From the NCBI RefSeq assembly GCF_900103785.1, contig NZ_FNHE01000006.1, positions 124,001-188,000 of the forward strand: a DNA stretch of 64,000 nucleotides, in the 5' to 3' direction. The notes under the pieces were generated by a model. The model saw only the letters and a list, made by a program, of their open reading frames with translations, did not search any database and was not told the origin of the DNA. The position numbers were made by a program, and so were the translations under genes. The stretch is from Geodermatophilus siccatus (GTDB taxonomy: Bacteria > Actinomycetota > Actinomycetes > Mycobacteriales > Geodermatophilaceae). Positions 50,347 through 58,258 of the stretch are shown here, one piece after another (position 1 is the stretch's first letter; every line of letters begins with the position of its first letter).

Positions 50347-51156
50347 TCAGGTGGCGCCGGCCGGCGCGAAGCCGGCCAGCAGCTCCTCCAGCGCACGCTG
50401 GTCGGGTCCGGTGAACGGGTCCGCGTCCGGCGTCTGCCGCAGCACGTCGAGAAGGGCGTCGGTGCAGCCGATCGCCGGTGGCAGGTGCGTGCTGAACACC
50501 GCCGGCGGCGCCATGGCCCGCAGCGGTTCGATCGTCCGCTCGAACGCCGTGCGGTCGACGACGTGCACCCACGGGCTGTCGACGGTCGCCCAGAGCAGCT
50601 GACCGGCCCCCAGGTCGCCGGCGGGCACGGCCCGCACGTCGTCGGCCACGGCGAGCTCCGCTGTCGGCAGCGGGGCCCCGAAGCAGTCGGAGGTGAAGAC
50701 CGCGCCGGTCGCCGTCTCCTGGAACCCCGTCGTGCAGGGGCTGTCGAACAGCGGTGGCCGGAAGGCCCGCAGCTCGCGGTCGCCCACGTCGAGCGACTGG
50801 CCCGGGTTGAGCAGGTGCACCCGGTCCAGCGGCAGCGGCCGCTCGGTCGAGAGGATGCCCATGCCGAGGAAGGTGGTCACCACCTTCGCCCCGGGAGCGG
50901 CCACCAGCAGGTCGAACAGGCCGCCGGTGTGGTCCCGGTCGGGGTGGGTCAGCCAGATCCAGCGGACGTCGGCCGGGTCGACGACGGCGGCGAGGTCCTC
51001 GACGAAGCGCCGGTCGGCCAAGCTCAGGCCCGTGTCCACGACCACGGGCTCGGCGGCGTGCAGCACGAAGGCGTTCACCGGCAGGTGCCCGATCCCGGGC
51101 ACCTCGTGCGGATCAGCCAGGACGGTGACGCCGGGAACGGGACGGGAGACGTGCAC
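50347..51156 (-). CDS. MBL-fold metallo-hydrolase (flavodiiron/ODP-like ligand set)
   Basis: A 269-residue metallo-beta-lactamase-fold protein. VVVDTGLSLADRRF, then LTHPDRDHTGG, where an Asp replaces the second His of HxHxDH, as in oxygen-binding diiron (ODP/flavodiiron) domains; VFTSDCFGAPLP supplies the bridging Asp and FSTHLPPA the last His. There is no flavodoxin domain. It lies 29 bases after the mycothiol-dependent enzyme gene, likely co-transcribed. Could be a redox sensor or an O2/NO reductase fragment; not assigned. Confidence 0.8.
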   Translation of the reverse strand: MHVSRPVPGVTVLADPHEVPGIGHLPVNAFVLHAAEPVVVDTGLSLADRRFVEDLAAVVDPADVRWIWLTHPDRDHTGGLFDLLVAAPGAKVVTTFLGMGILSTERPLPLDRVHLLNPGQSLDVGDRELRAFRPPLFDSPCTTGFQETATGAVFTSDCFGAPLPTAELAVADDVRAVPAGDLGAGQLLWATVDSPWVHVVDRTAFERTIEPLRAMAPPAVFSTHLPPAIGCTDALLDVLRQTPDADPFTGPDQRALEELLAGFAPAGAT

Positions 51157-51185
51157 GGGGCTCTCCTCCTCGGGGTGTCGGGGAC

Positions 51186-51953
51186 TCAGAACGGGACCTG
51201 CTGGGCCAGCAGCCCCTCACCGGTGCCGCGGCCCGAGAGGATGCGGCAGAACTCCACCGCGTCCAGCTCCACCTCGGGGCCGCCCCTGCCCGTCGTCCAC
51301 GTGCCGCCGGCCGGACCGGTCAGCCGCAGCCGGTGGGGCGACCCGTGCCGCTCCGCCCACTCGGCCACCACGTCGGCGACCAGGACGCCGTCGTGGTCCG
51401 CGGTGAGCAGCAGGTCGCGGCCGGTGGCGCGGGCGATGTCGATCCGGTGCATCCAGGTGTCGCGGGTCAGGACCACGTCGAAGAGGTAGGCGAAGGCCCA
51501 GCGCTCGGTCCGGTCGCCGACGACCTGCTCCTCGGGCAGCGTCACCCGTCCGATCGCGCGGGACAGGCGCCGCCGGCCGCGGACCGCCCGCGGGACGACG
51601 GAGGCGAACCGGTCCACGAGCTCCTCCGGGGACAACCGCGCCTCCCGGTGCACCTGGTGGGCGGTCAGGACGTCGATGCCGCCGCCGGCCCGCGTGGTGG
51701 CCACGTTCTGCGCGACGAACTGACGCACCGTGGCGACCATCTCGGCCATGCCCAGCACGTGGCCGGCCATGGCGCGGACGTCCCAGGCGGTGCAGTCGGT
51801 CGGCCGGCGCCACTCCTCGGGCCCGAGGGCCCGCAGCTGCACGGCGAAGCGGTCGTACTCGGTGGCGGCCAGCCGGAGTGCGGTGTCCCGGTCGATCCGG
51901 GGCCGGCGGGCGGCGGTGCGGGCGGCGCTGCGGTCGGTGGTCGGTGCGGTCAT
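51186..51953 (-). CDS. Mycothiol-dependent maleylpyruvate-isomerase-family protein (TIGR03083)
   Basis: A 255-residue DinB-like four-helix enzyme. LRALGPEEWRRPTDCTAWDVRAMAGHVLGM carries the first metal His; FAYLFDVVLTRDTWMHRIDIARA carries the later Asp and His ligands. A C-terminal SCP-2-like domain follows. Members use mycothiol in isomerase or transferase reactions, consistent with an actinobacterial host. ATG 51953 follows AGAGG. It is 28 bases after the TetR gene. Confidence 0.86.
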   Translation of the reverse strand: MTAPTTDRSAARTAARRPRIDRDTALRLAATEYDRFAVQLRALGPEEWRRPTDCTAWDVRAMAGHVLGMAEMVATVRQFVAQNVATTRAGGGIDVLTAHQVHREARLSPEELVDRFASVVPRAVRGRRRLSRAIGRVTLPEEQVVGDRTERWAFAYLFDVVLTRDTWMHRIDIARATGRDLLLTADHDGVLVADVVAEWAERHGSPHRLRLTGPAGGTWTTGRGGPEVELDAVEFCRILSGRGTGEGLLAQQVPF

Positions 51954-51981
51954 GACGGTGCCTCTCGGCGGGTGGGTGGGA

Positions 51982-52647
51982 TCAGCCGGGCGGGACCGCC
52001 CGGAGGTCGGGGACGGCCCGGCCGCCGTGGTGGGCGAGCCACATCGCCACCACGTCGGGCAGGGTCGAGGTGAAGGTGCCGGTCTCGAACGGCTCACCGG
52101 GCGCGTTCGCCAGCTGCTGCGTGATCACGCCGTTCACCACCACCGTGAGGGTCCGGAACGCGCGGTCGAGGTCGACGTCGGGCGGGAGGAGGCCGCGGTC
52201 GCGCAGCTGCCCCAGGAACTGGCGGCTGTACTGGGCCATCTCGACGGCCGGCGCGTAGCCCCGCGCCGTCGGGACGAAGCCCGGCACGGGGCGCCAGAAC
52301 ATCAGCGGGGTGTAGGCCGGGTGCTCGACGGCCCACCGCACGAAGGCCACCTCGTGGGCGAGCAGGTCCGCGGCCGCGCTCGGGCGCGGACCCCCGGCGT
52401 GGGCCGAGCGCACGGCGGCGAGCAGCTCGCGCCACCCCCGCTCGAACAGCGCGTCGTACAGGGCGTTCTTGCCGTCGAAGTAGACGTAGAGCGACGGGGG
52501 CCGGATGCCCATGCGCCGGGCCACCTCGCCGAGCGTCAGCCCGGCGACACCCTGCTCGGCCATGACCTCGACGGCGACGGCGAGCACCTGCTCGATCGTC
52601 TCCTGGCGGCGTCGCTGCCGGCGGTCCGGTGCCGTGGTCCGCGTCAC
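51982..52647 (-). CDS. TetR-family transcriptional regulator
   Basis: A 221-residue repressor. N-terminal HTH: IEQVLAVAVEVMAEQGVAGL, then TLGEVARRMGIRPPSLYVYFDGKNALYDALFERG. The C-terminal ligand domain resembles the WHG/TetR_C_13-like class (PAYTPLMFWRPVPGF). GTG 52647 lies 13 bases inside a perfect palindromic operator. It probably controls itself and the downstream mycothiol-dependent enzyme and MBL genes. Confidence 0.92.
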   Translation of the reverse strand: MTRTTAPDRRQRRRQETIEQVLAVAVEVMAEQGVAGLTLGEVARRMGIRPPSLYVYFDGKNALYDALFERGWRELLAAVRSAHAGGPRPSAAADLLAHEVAFVRWAVEHPAYTPLMFWRPVPGFVPTARGYAPAVEMAQYSRQFLGQLRDRGLLPPDVDLDRAFRTLTVVVNGVITQQLANAPGEPFETGTFTSTLPDVVAMWLAHHGGRAVPDLRAVPPG

Positions 52648-52659
52648 ACCCGCAATGGT

Positions 52660-52678
52660 TTCCTAACACCATTAGGAA
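52660..52678 (-). promoter_or_regulatory. TetR operator palindrome
   Basis: TTCCTAA-CACCA-TTAGGAA is a perfect 7+7 inverted repeat with a five-base centre, in the most AT-rich stretch nearby. On the minus strand it fills the spacer behind TTGACT (52678-52683), so a bound repressor would block the promoter of the TetR operon. Confidence 0.75.
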
Positions 52679-52679
52679 G

Positions 52680-53027
52680 TCAATACGGCCGTAGGCGGCG
52701 CGGCCTCCGAGCCGACCGCCCAGGTCCCGGCGGGGTGCGGGCCGCACCGTGCAGCCGGCGCTCGGCGACGGCGATGGGCACCTGACCGATCAGCGCGGGC
52801 AGCACCCACCACACCGGGTCCCCCGGGAGGCCACCAGCAGCCCGGTCACCAGCGCGATGTACGAGCCTCCGGGCAGGTGCGGCTGCACGGTCCGCCGGCG
52901 GGCCAGCCCTGCCGGCCGGCCCCCGCACCCGCGCCCCCGCCAGGCGGGCGACGAGCCACACCGGTGCGAGCAGCACCCCCGCCGTCCCGGCGGTCACGTG
53001 GAGCAGGAGCAGCGGGTCCCCGGCCAC
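52680..53027 (-). pseudogene. Frameshifted small membrane-protein gene
   Basis: The frame opens MAGDPLLLLHVTAGTAGVLL and closes DPVWWVLPALIGQVPIAVAE, both membrane-like. The centre in that frame is Arg/Ala/Pro junk, whereas another frame reads TVQPHLPGGSYIALVTGLLV there. Two compensating indels (or one damaged segment of about 90 bases) would explain this. The gene overlaps the TetR promoter region at its 3' end. Family unknown. Confidence 0.5.
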
Positions 53028-53045
53028 GTCCCGACGGTGTCAGCA

Positions 53046-53103
53046 GGCCCCCTGCAGGGCCCCGCCGCGAGCCTGCGAGCGTCGGGGGGCAGGGGGTCCT
53101 TCG
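53046..53103. repeat. Dispersed GC-rich 3'-end element, copy H
   Basis: GGCCCCCTGCAGGGCCCCG...GAGCCTGCGAG...GGGGGGCAGGGGGTCCTTC ends immediately at the stop of the minus-strand gene at 53104. Confidence 0.82.
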
Positions 53104-53391
53104 TCAATCGGCGACGGACTCGTCGCGGACCTGGTCGCGGACCGCCTGCCGCGGGCGCAGGTGGTAGACCCCGGCCTGCGGGCCCAGCGGGGTCAGGTCG
53201 TAGCGGTGCACGACCTTGGGGCCGCCGTGCAGGTGCACGTGCGTGATGGTGGGCAGGGGCTCCCCGTGCCGCGCCTCGCGGATCTCCACCCGCCCGTCGA
53301 GCGGGCCACCGACGAACAGCAGCACCGCGTCCTGCGTGCCGGCGTCCGCGCCGGTCTGGTCCTCGGACAGCTCCCTCACCTCCTCCGACAC
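53104..53391 (-). CDS. Conserved-looking small protein, unknown
   Basis: A 95-residue soluble protein: acidic start EEVRELSEDQTGADAGTQDA, then VLLFVGGPLDGRVEIREARH, ITHVHLHGGPKVVHRYDLTP and a charged end. The GGPLDG segment and His-rich strand resemble small beta proteins found near phage or regulatory genes, but I cannot name a family. GTG 53391 is preferred; GTG 53379 is possible. It is 53 bases downstream of the AbrB-type permease on the same strand. Confidence 0.6.
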   Translation of the reverse strand: MSEEVRELSEDQTGADAGTQDAVLLFVGGPLDGRVEIREARHGEPLPTITHVHLHGGPKVVHRYDLTPLGPQAGVYHLRPRQAVRDQVRDESVAD

Positions 53392-53444
53392 CCGGTCGAG
53401 GGTAGGCGCGCTCGGCGCCCGCGGCACCGGACCGGCGGTCTCGG

Positions 53445-54509
53445 TCACTCCCCGGTGTGCCGCAGCCAGCGCGCCAGCAGCGGCGCCGAGAGCAGCATCA
53501 CGAACAGCCGCAGCACCTGGACGGCCAGCACGAAGGTGGCGTCGGCGCCGCCGTCCTGGGCGGTGGCCAGCACGGCGTAGAGCCCGCCGGGGGTGGTGGC
53601 GAGGTAGGCGTCCAGCGCGCTGGCCCCGGTGGTGGCGGCGAGCACCGCGCCCAGCCCGGCGCAGGCGGCCACCAGGCCGAGGATCACCGCGAGCGCGAGC
53701 GGCAGGGCCCGGCCGACGGTGCGCAGGCCGTCCCGGTCGAAGTTGAGCCCGACCACGAGCCCGATGACCAGGAAGGCGGCGGTCTCCAGCGGTGCCGGGA
53801 CGTCCGCGCCGCCCGAGAGCCCGCCGAGGTCGAGCCCGGCGGCGACCAGCATCGGCCCCAGCAGCGTCGGGACGGGGATCCGCAGCAGCCGGGCCAGCGG
53901 CGCACCGGCTGCCAGGCAGACCGCGGCGAACAGCAGCCCCGCCGGCCACCCGGGCCCGGCGTCGGCCACCGTCGGCCCCCCGGAGCCGGGCTCCGCGCCG
54001 AACAGGGCGGCCGCCGCGACCGGCATGAGGACGACGATGAGCAGCACCCGCAGGTACTGCAGGACGGCGACCATCCGGTCGTCGGCGCCCAGCTCGCGGG
54101 CCATCGCCGTGATGCCCGACGCGCCCCCGGCGACCATGGCGAACGCCCCGGTCACCGGGCTGACGCCGGGCTGCAGGCGCATGAGCAGCCCCGCCAGCAC
54201 GCTGAGCAGCAGGGTGCCGACGGTGACCAGCAGGACCGGCAGCCAGTCGCGGGTGATCGCCCCGAGGGTGTCCAGGTCGACGAGCGCACCGATCGAGACG
54301 CCGATCAGTCCCTGGGCCGCCGTGGTGGCGGGCCGCGGGACGGCGAGCCCGCGGCGTCCGGCCAGGCCGCGGACGAGCCCGGCCACCAGGCCGCCGAACA
54401 GCGACGGCGAGGGCAGGTCGAGGACGTCGAGGGCCAGCGTGACGGCGAGGGCGGCGGCGACCACGAGCGCCAGGTCGACCGCCCGCGCCCTCCACCCCCG
54501 CTCCGCCAC
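53445..54509 (-). CDS. AbrB-family (ammonia-monooxygenase-like) membrane protein
   Basis: A 354-residue membrane protein built of two homologous halves (about ten helices): LPSPSLFGGLVAGLVRG ... FAMVAGGASGITAMARELGADDRMVAVLQYLRVLLIV in the first half, and IPVPTLLGPMLVAAGLDLGG ... TTPGGLYAVLATAQDGGADATFVLAVQVLRLFVML in the second. Members of this family (often mis-named AbrB regulators) are probably transporters; some confer resistance or act with TRAP-type genes. GTG 54509. Confidence 0.85.
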   Translation of the reverse strand: MAERGWRARAVDLALVVAAALAVTLALDVLDLPSPSLFGGLVAGLVRGLAGRRGLAVPRPATTAAQGLIGVSIGALVDLDTLGAITRDWLPVLLVTVGTLLLSVLAGLLMRLQPGVSPVTGAFAMVAGGASGITAMARELGADDRMVAVLQYLRVLLIVVLMPVAAAALFGAEPGSGGPTVADAGPGWPAGLLFAAVCLAAGAPLARLLRIPVPTLLGPMLVAAGLDLGGLSGGADVPAPLETAAFLVIGLVVGLNFDRDGLRTVGRALPLALAVILGLVAACAGLGAVLAATTGASALDAYLATTPGGLYAVLATAQDGGADATFVLAVQVLRLFVMLLSAPLLARWLRHTGE

Positions 54510-54562
54510 GGCGCCAGTCTCCCGGCACGGCCGACCCGTCCCGGGCCGGCTCCCGCCCTCCT

Positions 54563-54856
54563 TCAGCCGCCGGTGATGCGGCGCAGCTCGGCGACGTGCG
54601 CGTCGAACGCGGCCCGGCCCTCCTTCGTCAACGCCAGGCTGGTGCGCAGCCGGGAGGCGCGGGTGGCCTTGTGCACCCGCACGTAGCCGGCCTCCTCGAG
54701 CTGCTTGACGTGCTTGGACAGCACCGAGTCGCTGACCCCGACGGTGTCGCGGACCGCGGCGAAGTCCATCGTGTCGACGGCGGCGAGCAGGCCGCAGACC
54801 TGCAGCCGGGGCGGCGGGTGGATGACCGCGTCGAACCGCGGCGCGACCGCCGTCAC
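54563..54856 (-). CDS. Winged-helix regulator (HTH_34/MarR-like)
   Basis: A 97-residue single wHTH domain: HPPPRLQVCGLLAAVDTMDF, recognition helix in VGVSDSVLSKHVKQLEEAGY, wing VRVHKATRASRLRTSLALT. GTG 54856 overlaps the upstream membrane-protein stop (GTGA), giving a membrane protein-regulator pair. The GGAAAG palindrome over the start of the operon is its likely operator. Confidence 0.87.
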   Translation of the reverse strand: MTAVAPRFDAVIHPPPRLQVCGLLAAVDTMDFAAVRDTVGVSDSVLSKHVKQLEEAGYVRVHKATRASRLRTSLALTKEGRAAFDAHVAELRRITGG

Positions 54857-55311
54857 AACCCCTCGCGCAGCTCGGCGACGTAGATGCGGGTCCACCTGCG
54901 GCTGACCAGAGCCACCGCGACCCCCAGCACGGCACCCGCGACGACCATCGCGCCGCGCCAGCGCTCCTCGGCGGCGAAGCCGGTCCCCAGCACCGCGAGG
55001 ACGACGACGACCCAGACGACGATCGCCCGTCGCGTCGGACCCTGCCGGAACCCGTGCACCCAGAACCCGGTGAGCCGGCGGTACAGCGCCACCATCCCGC
55101 GCAGGCACAGGAGGAAGACGGCGACCGCGGCGAGGGTGACCCAGGTGCTGTGCAGGGAGTAGGAGCTGACGAACCCGAAGAGCAGCAGGCCGAGCAGCGC
55201 GTCGTACCACCACGGCTGCATGGCGCGATCGGCCAGCGCGGCGCGCTGCGACCGCAGGACGGCCAGCTCGGCGCCCGCGCGGGAGGGGTCGTACACCTCA
55301 TCACTTTCCAC
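54853..55311 (-). CDS. Four-helix membrane protein paired with a wHTH regulator
   Basis: A 152-residue protein: hydrophilic N-terminus, helices in WWYDALLGLLLFGFVSSYSL, TLAAVAVFLLCLRGMVALYRR, AIVVWVVVVLAVLGTGF and AMVVAGAVLGVAVALVSRRW, and a basic end. GTG 55311 lies about seven bases after CACTCT, itself 17 bases after TTGACG, so the mRNA is probably leaderless. Such membrane/wHTH pairs are frequent in actinobacteria; role unknown. Confidence 0.75.
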   Translation of the reverse strand: MESDEVYDPSRAGAELAVLRSQRAALADRAMQPWWYDALLGLLLFGFVSSYSLHSTWVTLAAVAVFLLCLRGMVALYRRLTGFWVHGFRQGPTRRAIVVWVVVVLAVLGTGFAAEERWRGAMVVAGAVLGVAVALVSRRWTRIYVAELREGL

Positions 55312-55320
55312 GACGGAAAG
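55304..55320 (-). promoter_or_regulatory. CTTTCC-GGAAAG operator over the start codon
   Basis: CTTTCC-ACGAC-GGAAAG is a perfect 6+6 inverted repeat covering the GTG at 55311. A further CTTTCC half-site lies at 55332-55337, between the TTGACG and CACTCT promoter elements on the minus strand. Arrangement suits autorepression by the wHTH gene. Confidence 0.6.
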
Positions 55321-55379
55321 AGTGCCGGCCGCTTTCCACCCCGTCAAGAGAGCAGGCCGGGGTGTCATCCGGCGGGGCG

Positions 55380-55535
55380 GTCGTGGTCTGATGACGCGGC
55401 CACAGCGACGGCAGTGGAGGAAGCCCGGTGGAACTCCGGCGCGGTCCCGCCACTGTGACCCGGCAGCCGCCGGGGAGTCAGGAACTCCCGTCGTCGCCTC
55501 CTGCCACCTCCGGGCGTGGACACCCGGGGAGAGGA
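55380..55535 (+). ncRNA. Cobalamin riboswitch
   Basis: The conserved core GGAAGCCCGGTGGAACTCCG, then GCGCGGTCCCGCCACTGTGA (55418-55458), followed by GGGGAGTCAGGAACTCCCGTC (B12-box-type, 55472-55492), is the AdoCbl/MeCbl riboswitch signature. A downstream ACCTCCGGGCGTGGACACCCGGGGAG segment can pair, placing the ribosome-binding GGGGAGAGGA under switch control. It should repress chelatase, CobO/CobB and the cobalt importer when cobalamin is plentiful. Confidence 0.9.
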
Positions 55536-55548
55536 CACGTGCACCCGC

Positions 55549-57567
55549 ATGACGTATCCCTTCGGCGCCGTCGTCGGCATGGACGACATGCGGCTCGCCC
55601 TGCTGCTCAACGCCGTCTCCCCCGCCGTCGGCGGCGTGCTCGTGCGCGGTGAGAAGGGGACGGCGAAGTCGACGACGGTGCGCGCGCTGGCCGCCGTCCT
55701 GCCGCCCGTGGACGTCGTCGCCGGCTGCCGGTTCGCCTGCGACCCCGCCGCTCCGGACCCGGCCTGCCCCGACGGCCCGCACGACCCCGGTGCCCGGGGC
55801 TCCACGCGCCCGGCGCGGCTGGTCGAGCTGCCGGTGGGCGCCTCCGAGGACCGCGTCGTCGGCTCGCTGGACCTCGAGCGGGCGCTCACCGAGGGCGTCA
55901 AGGCCTTCGAGCCGGGGCTGCTGGCCGCCGCGCACCGCGGCGTCCTCTACGTCGACGAGGTCAACCTGCTGCACGACCACCTGGTCGACCTGCTGCTGGA
56001 CGCCGCCGCGCTGGGCACCGCCTACGTCGAGCGCGAGGGCGTCTCGGTGCGACACGCGGCGCGGTTCCTGCTGGTCGGGACGATGAACCCCGAGGAGGGC
56101 GAGCTGCGCCCCCAGCTGCTCGACCGGTTCGGGCTCACCGTCGAGGTCGCCGCGCCCCGCGACCCGGCCGAGCGCGCCGAGGTCGTGCGCCGCCGGTTCG
56201 CCCACGACGCCGACCCGGCCGGGTTCGCGGCGACCTGGGCCGACGAGGAGGCCGGGCTGGCGCGCCGCATCGCCGACGCCCGCGCCCGGCTGCCGCACGT
56301 CGTCCTCTCCGACGACGCGCTGCGCCAGGTGACCGCCGTCTGCGCCGCCTTCGACGTCGACGGGCTGCGCGCGGACCTGGTCACCGCCCGCGCCGCGATC
56401 GCGCACGCCGCCTGGTGCGGCCGCGACGAGGTCACCGAGGACGACGTCCGCGTCGCCGCCCGGCTGGCCCTGCCGCACCGCCGGCGGCGCAACCCGTTCG
56501 ACGCGCCCGGCCTGGACGACGAGACCCTCGAGCAGGCGCTGGAGGAGTCCCGCCCCGACGAGGACCCGCCCGAGGGCCCCGGCGACGGCGGCGCCCCGCC
56601 TCCCCCGCCGCCCGGCCCCTCGGGGGACGGCGGCGCGCAGGAGGCCGCGGGCGCCGACCACCCCGGGTCGTCCCCTCCCTCGACGGCGCCCCGCGGCGAG
56701 GGCGGCGGCTCCACCGGGGCGGCCCCGGCCCCCGACCGCGCCGCGGTCGCACCCGCCGACCCGTTCCGCACCCGCCGCCTCGAGGTGCCCGGCGTCGGCG
56801 CGTCCGCGTCCGGGCGGCGCTCGCGGGCGCGTGGCGACCGGGGCCGCGTCGTCGGCGCGAACCGCCCGAGCGGCACGGTCACCCGGCTGCACCTGACCGC
56901 GACCGTGCTCGCCGCCGCGCCGCACCAGGTCGCCCGCGGCCGCACCGGCCCGGGCCTGCGGATCGCCCGCGAGGACCTCCGCCAGGCCGTGCTCGAGGGC
57001 CGCGAGGGCAACCTCGTGCTCTTCGTCGTCGACGCCAGCGGCTCGATGGGCGCTCGCTCGCGGATGGCCGCGGTGAAGGGCGCCGTCCTCTCCCTGCTGC
57101 TCGACGCCTACCAGCGGCGGGACAAGGTCGGCCTGGTCACCTTCCGCGGCGCCGAGGCCGAGCTGGCGCTGCCGCCGACCTGGTCGGTGGAGGCCGCCGC
57201 GGCCCGGCTCACCGCGCTGCCCACCGGCGGGCGCACCCCGCTGGCGGCCGGACTGCTGCGGGCGCACGAGACGCTGCGGGTGGAGCGGGTCCGCGACCCG
57301 CAGCGCCGTCCGCTGCTGGTGGTCGTCACCGACGGGCGGGCCACCGGCGCGCGCGGGTCCACCGCGGTCGCCGACGCGCACGCCGCGGCCGGGGTGCTGG
57401 CGGCGGAGGGGACGGCGGCCGTCGTCGTCGACTGCGAGTCCGGTCCGGTGCGCCTCGGCCTGGCCGGCGCGCTGGGGACGGCGCTCGGCGCGCAGACCCT
57501 CCGCCTGGAGGAGCTGGCCGCCGAGTCGCTGGTGCAGACCGTGCGCAGCGTGCGGGAGGCGGCCTAG
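55549..57567 (+). CDS. ChlI-ChlD fused ATPase subunit, putative cobaltochelatase (TIGR02442-type)
   Basis: A 672-residue protein. Residues ~1-330 are the AAA+ ChlI-like ATPase (Walker [53 protein letters not shown]). A Pro/Gly/Asp-rich linker spans ~345-420; ~480-670 is a von Willebrand A domain with MIDAS DASGSMG. It replaces CobS/CobT as motor of CobN. ATG 55549 is chosen as the first codon after the riboswitch with family-like sequence. First gene of the long operon. Confidence 0.92.
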   Translation: MTYPFGAVVGMDDMRLALLLNAVSPAVGGVLVRGEKGTAKSTTVRALAAVLPPVDVVAGCRFACDPAAPDPACPDGPHDPGARGSTRPARLVELPVGASEDRVVGSLDLERALTEGVKAFEPGLLAAAHRGVLYVDEVNLLHDHLVDLLLDAAALGTAYVEREGVSVRHAARFLLVGTMNPEEGELRPQLLDRFGLTVEVAAPRDPAERAEVVRRRFAHDADPAGFAATWADEEAGLARRIADARARLPHVVLSDDALRQVTAVCAAFDVDGLRADLVTARAAIAHAAWCGRDEVTEDDVRVAARLALPHRRRRNPFDAPGLDDETLEQALEESRPDEDPPEGPGDGGAPPPPPPGPSGDGGAQEAAGADHPGSSPPSTAPRGEGGGSTGAAPAPDRAAVAPADPFRTRRLEVPGVGASASGRRSRARGDRGRVVGANRPSGTVTRLHLTATVLAAAPHQVARGRTGPGLRIAREDLRQAVLEGREGNLVLFVVDASGSMGARSRMAAVKGAVLSLLLDAYQRRDKVGLVTFRGAEAELALPPTWSVEAAAARLTALPTGGRTPLAAGLLRAHETLRVERVRDPQRRPLLVVVTDGRATGARGSTAVADAHAAAGVLAAEGTAAVVVDCESGPVRLGLAGALGTALGAQTLRLEELAAESLVQTVRSVREAA

Positions 57568-57644
57568 TGGGCGAGGGTGCGAGCTCACCGATGGGCACAG
57601 TGCCCCGAGGCACTCGGCCGACGAGCGCCAGCGAGGAGGACTAG
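57567..57644 (+). CDS. 25-codon mini-ORF bridging chelatase and cobO
   Basis: GTG overlaps the chelatase TAG (TAGTG), and its own TAG overlaps the cobO GTG (TAGTG). It encodes MGEGASSPMGTVPRG then TRPTSASEED. The end contains the GAGGAGG ribosome site of cobO. It resembles the mini-ORF at 62307 (shared MGT-P--T...SA-EE). Possibly a translation-coupling device rather than a functional peptide. Confidence 0.4.
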   Translation: MGEGASSPMGTVPRGTRPTSASEED

Positions 57645-58258
57645 TGCCCCAGGGACAGGTGTCCGTCGTCCCGCAGGACGGCCTGACGACGCGGCAGCGC
57701 CGCAACCGGCCGCTGCTCGCCGTCCACACCGGTGAGATGAAGGGCAAGTCCACCGCCGCGTTCGGCATGGCGATGCGCGCGTGGAACCAGGGCTGGTCGA
57801 TCGCGGTCTACCAGTTCGTCAAGAGCGCCAAGTGGCGGGTCGGCGAGGAGAACGCCCTGACGGCGCTGGGCCGGCTGCACGAGCAGACCGGCGAGGGCGG
57901 GCCGGTGGTCTGGCACAAGATGGGCTCGGGCTGGAGCTGGTCGCGCCGGCAGGGCACCGAGGTCGACCACGCCGCCGACGCCGCCGAGGGCTGGGCGCAG
58001 ATCAAGCGCGACCTCGCGGCCGAGGCGCACCGGTTCTACGTCCTCGACGAGTTCACCTACCCGCTGAAGTGGGGCTGGGTGGACGTCGACGACGTCGTCG
58101 AGACGCTGACGCACCGGCCGGGCACCCAGCACGTCGTCGTCACCGGCCGGGACGCACCGCCGGCCCTGGTCGAGGCCGCCGACCTGGTCGTGGAGATGAC
58201 CAAGGTCAAGCACCCGATGGACGCCGGCCAGAAGGGCCAGCGGGGGATCGAGTGGTGA
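57644..58258 (+). CDS. cobO: Cob(I)yrinic acid a,c-diamide adenosyltransferase
   Basis: A 204-residue ATP:corrinoid adenosyltransferase of the CobA/BtuR type. P-loop HTGEMKGKSTAAFG, then VYQFVKSAKWRVGEEN, FYVLDEFTYPLKWGW and the C-terminal RGIEW. It attaches the upper 5'-deoxyadenosyl ligand after cobalt insertion. GTG 57644 follows GAGGAGG; its stop overlaps cobB. Confidence 0.95.
   Translation: MPQGQVSVVPQDGLTTRQRRNRPLLAVHTGEMKGKSTAAFGMAMRAWNQGWSIAVYQFVKSAKWRVGEENALTALGRLHEQTGEGGPVVWHKMGSGWSWSRRQGTEVDHAADAAEGWAQIKRDLAAEAHRFYVLDEFTYPLKWGWVDVDDVVETLTHRPGTQHVVVTGRDAPPALVEAADLVVEMTKVKHPMDAGQKGQRGIEW

Noticed and set aside
53445-54509. AbrB-type DNA-binding regulator
   Set aside because: Despite the family name, the protein is a ten-helix membrane protein with no DNA-binding domain.
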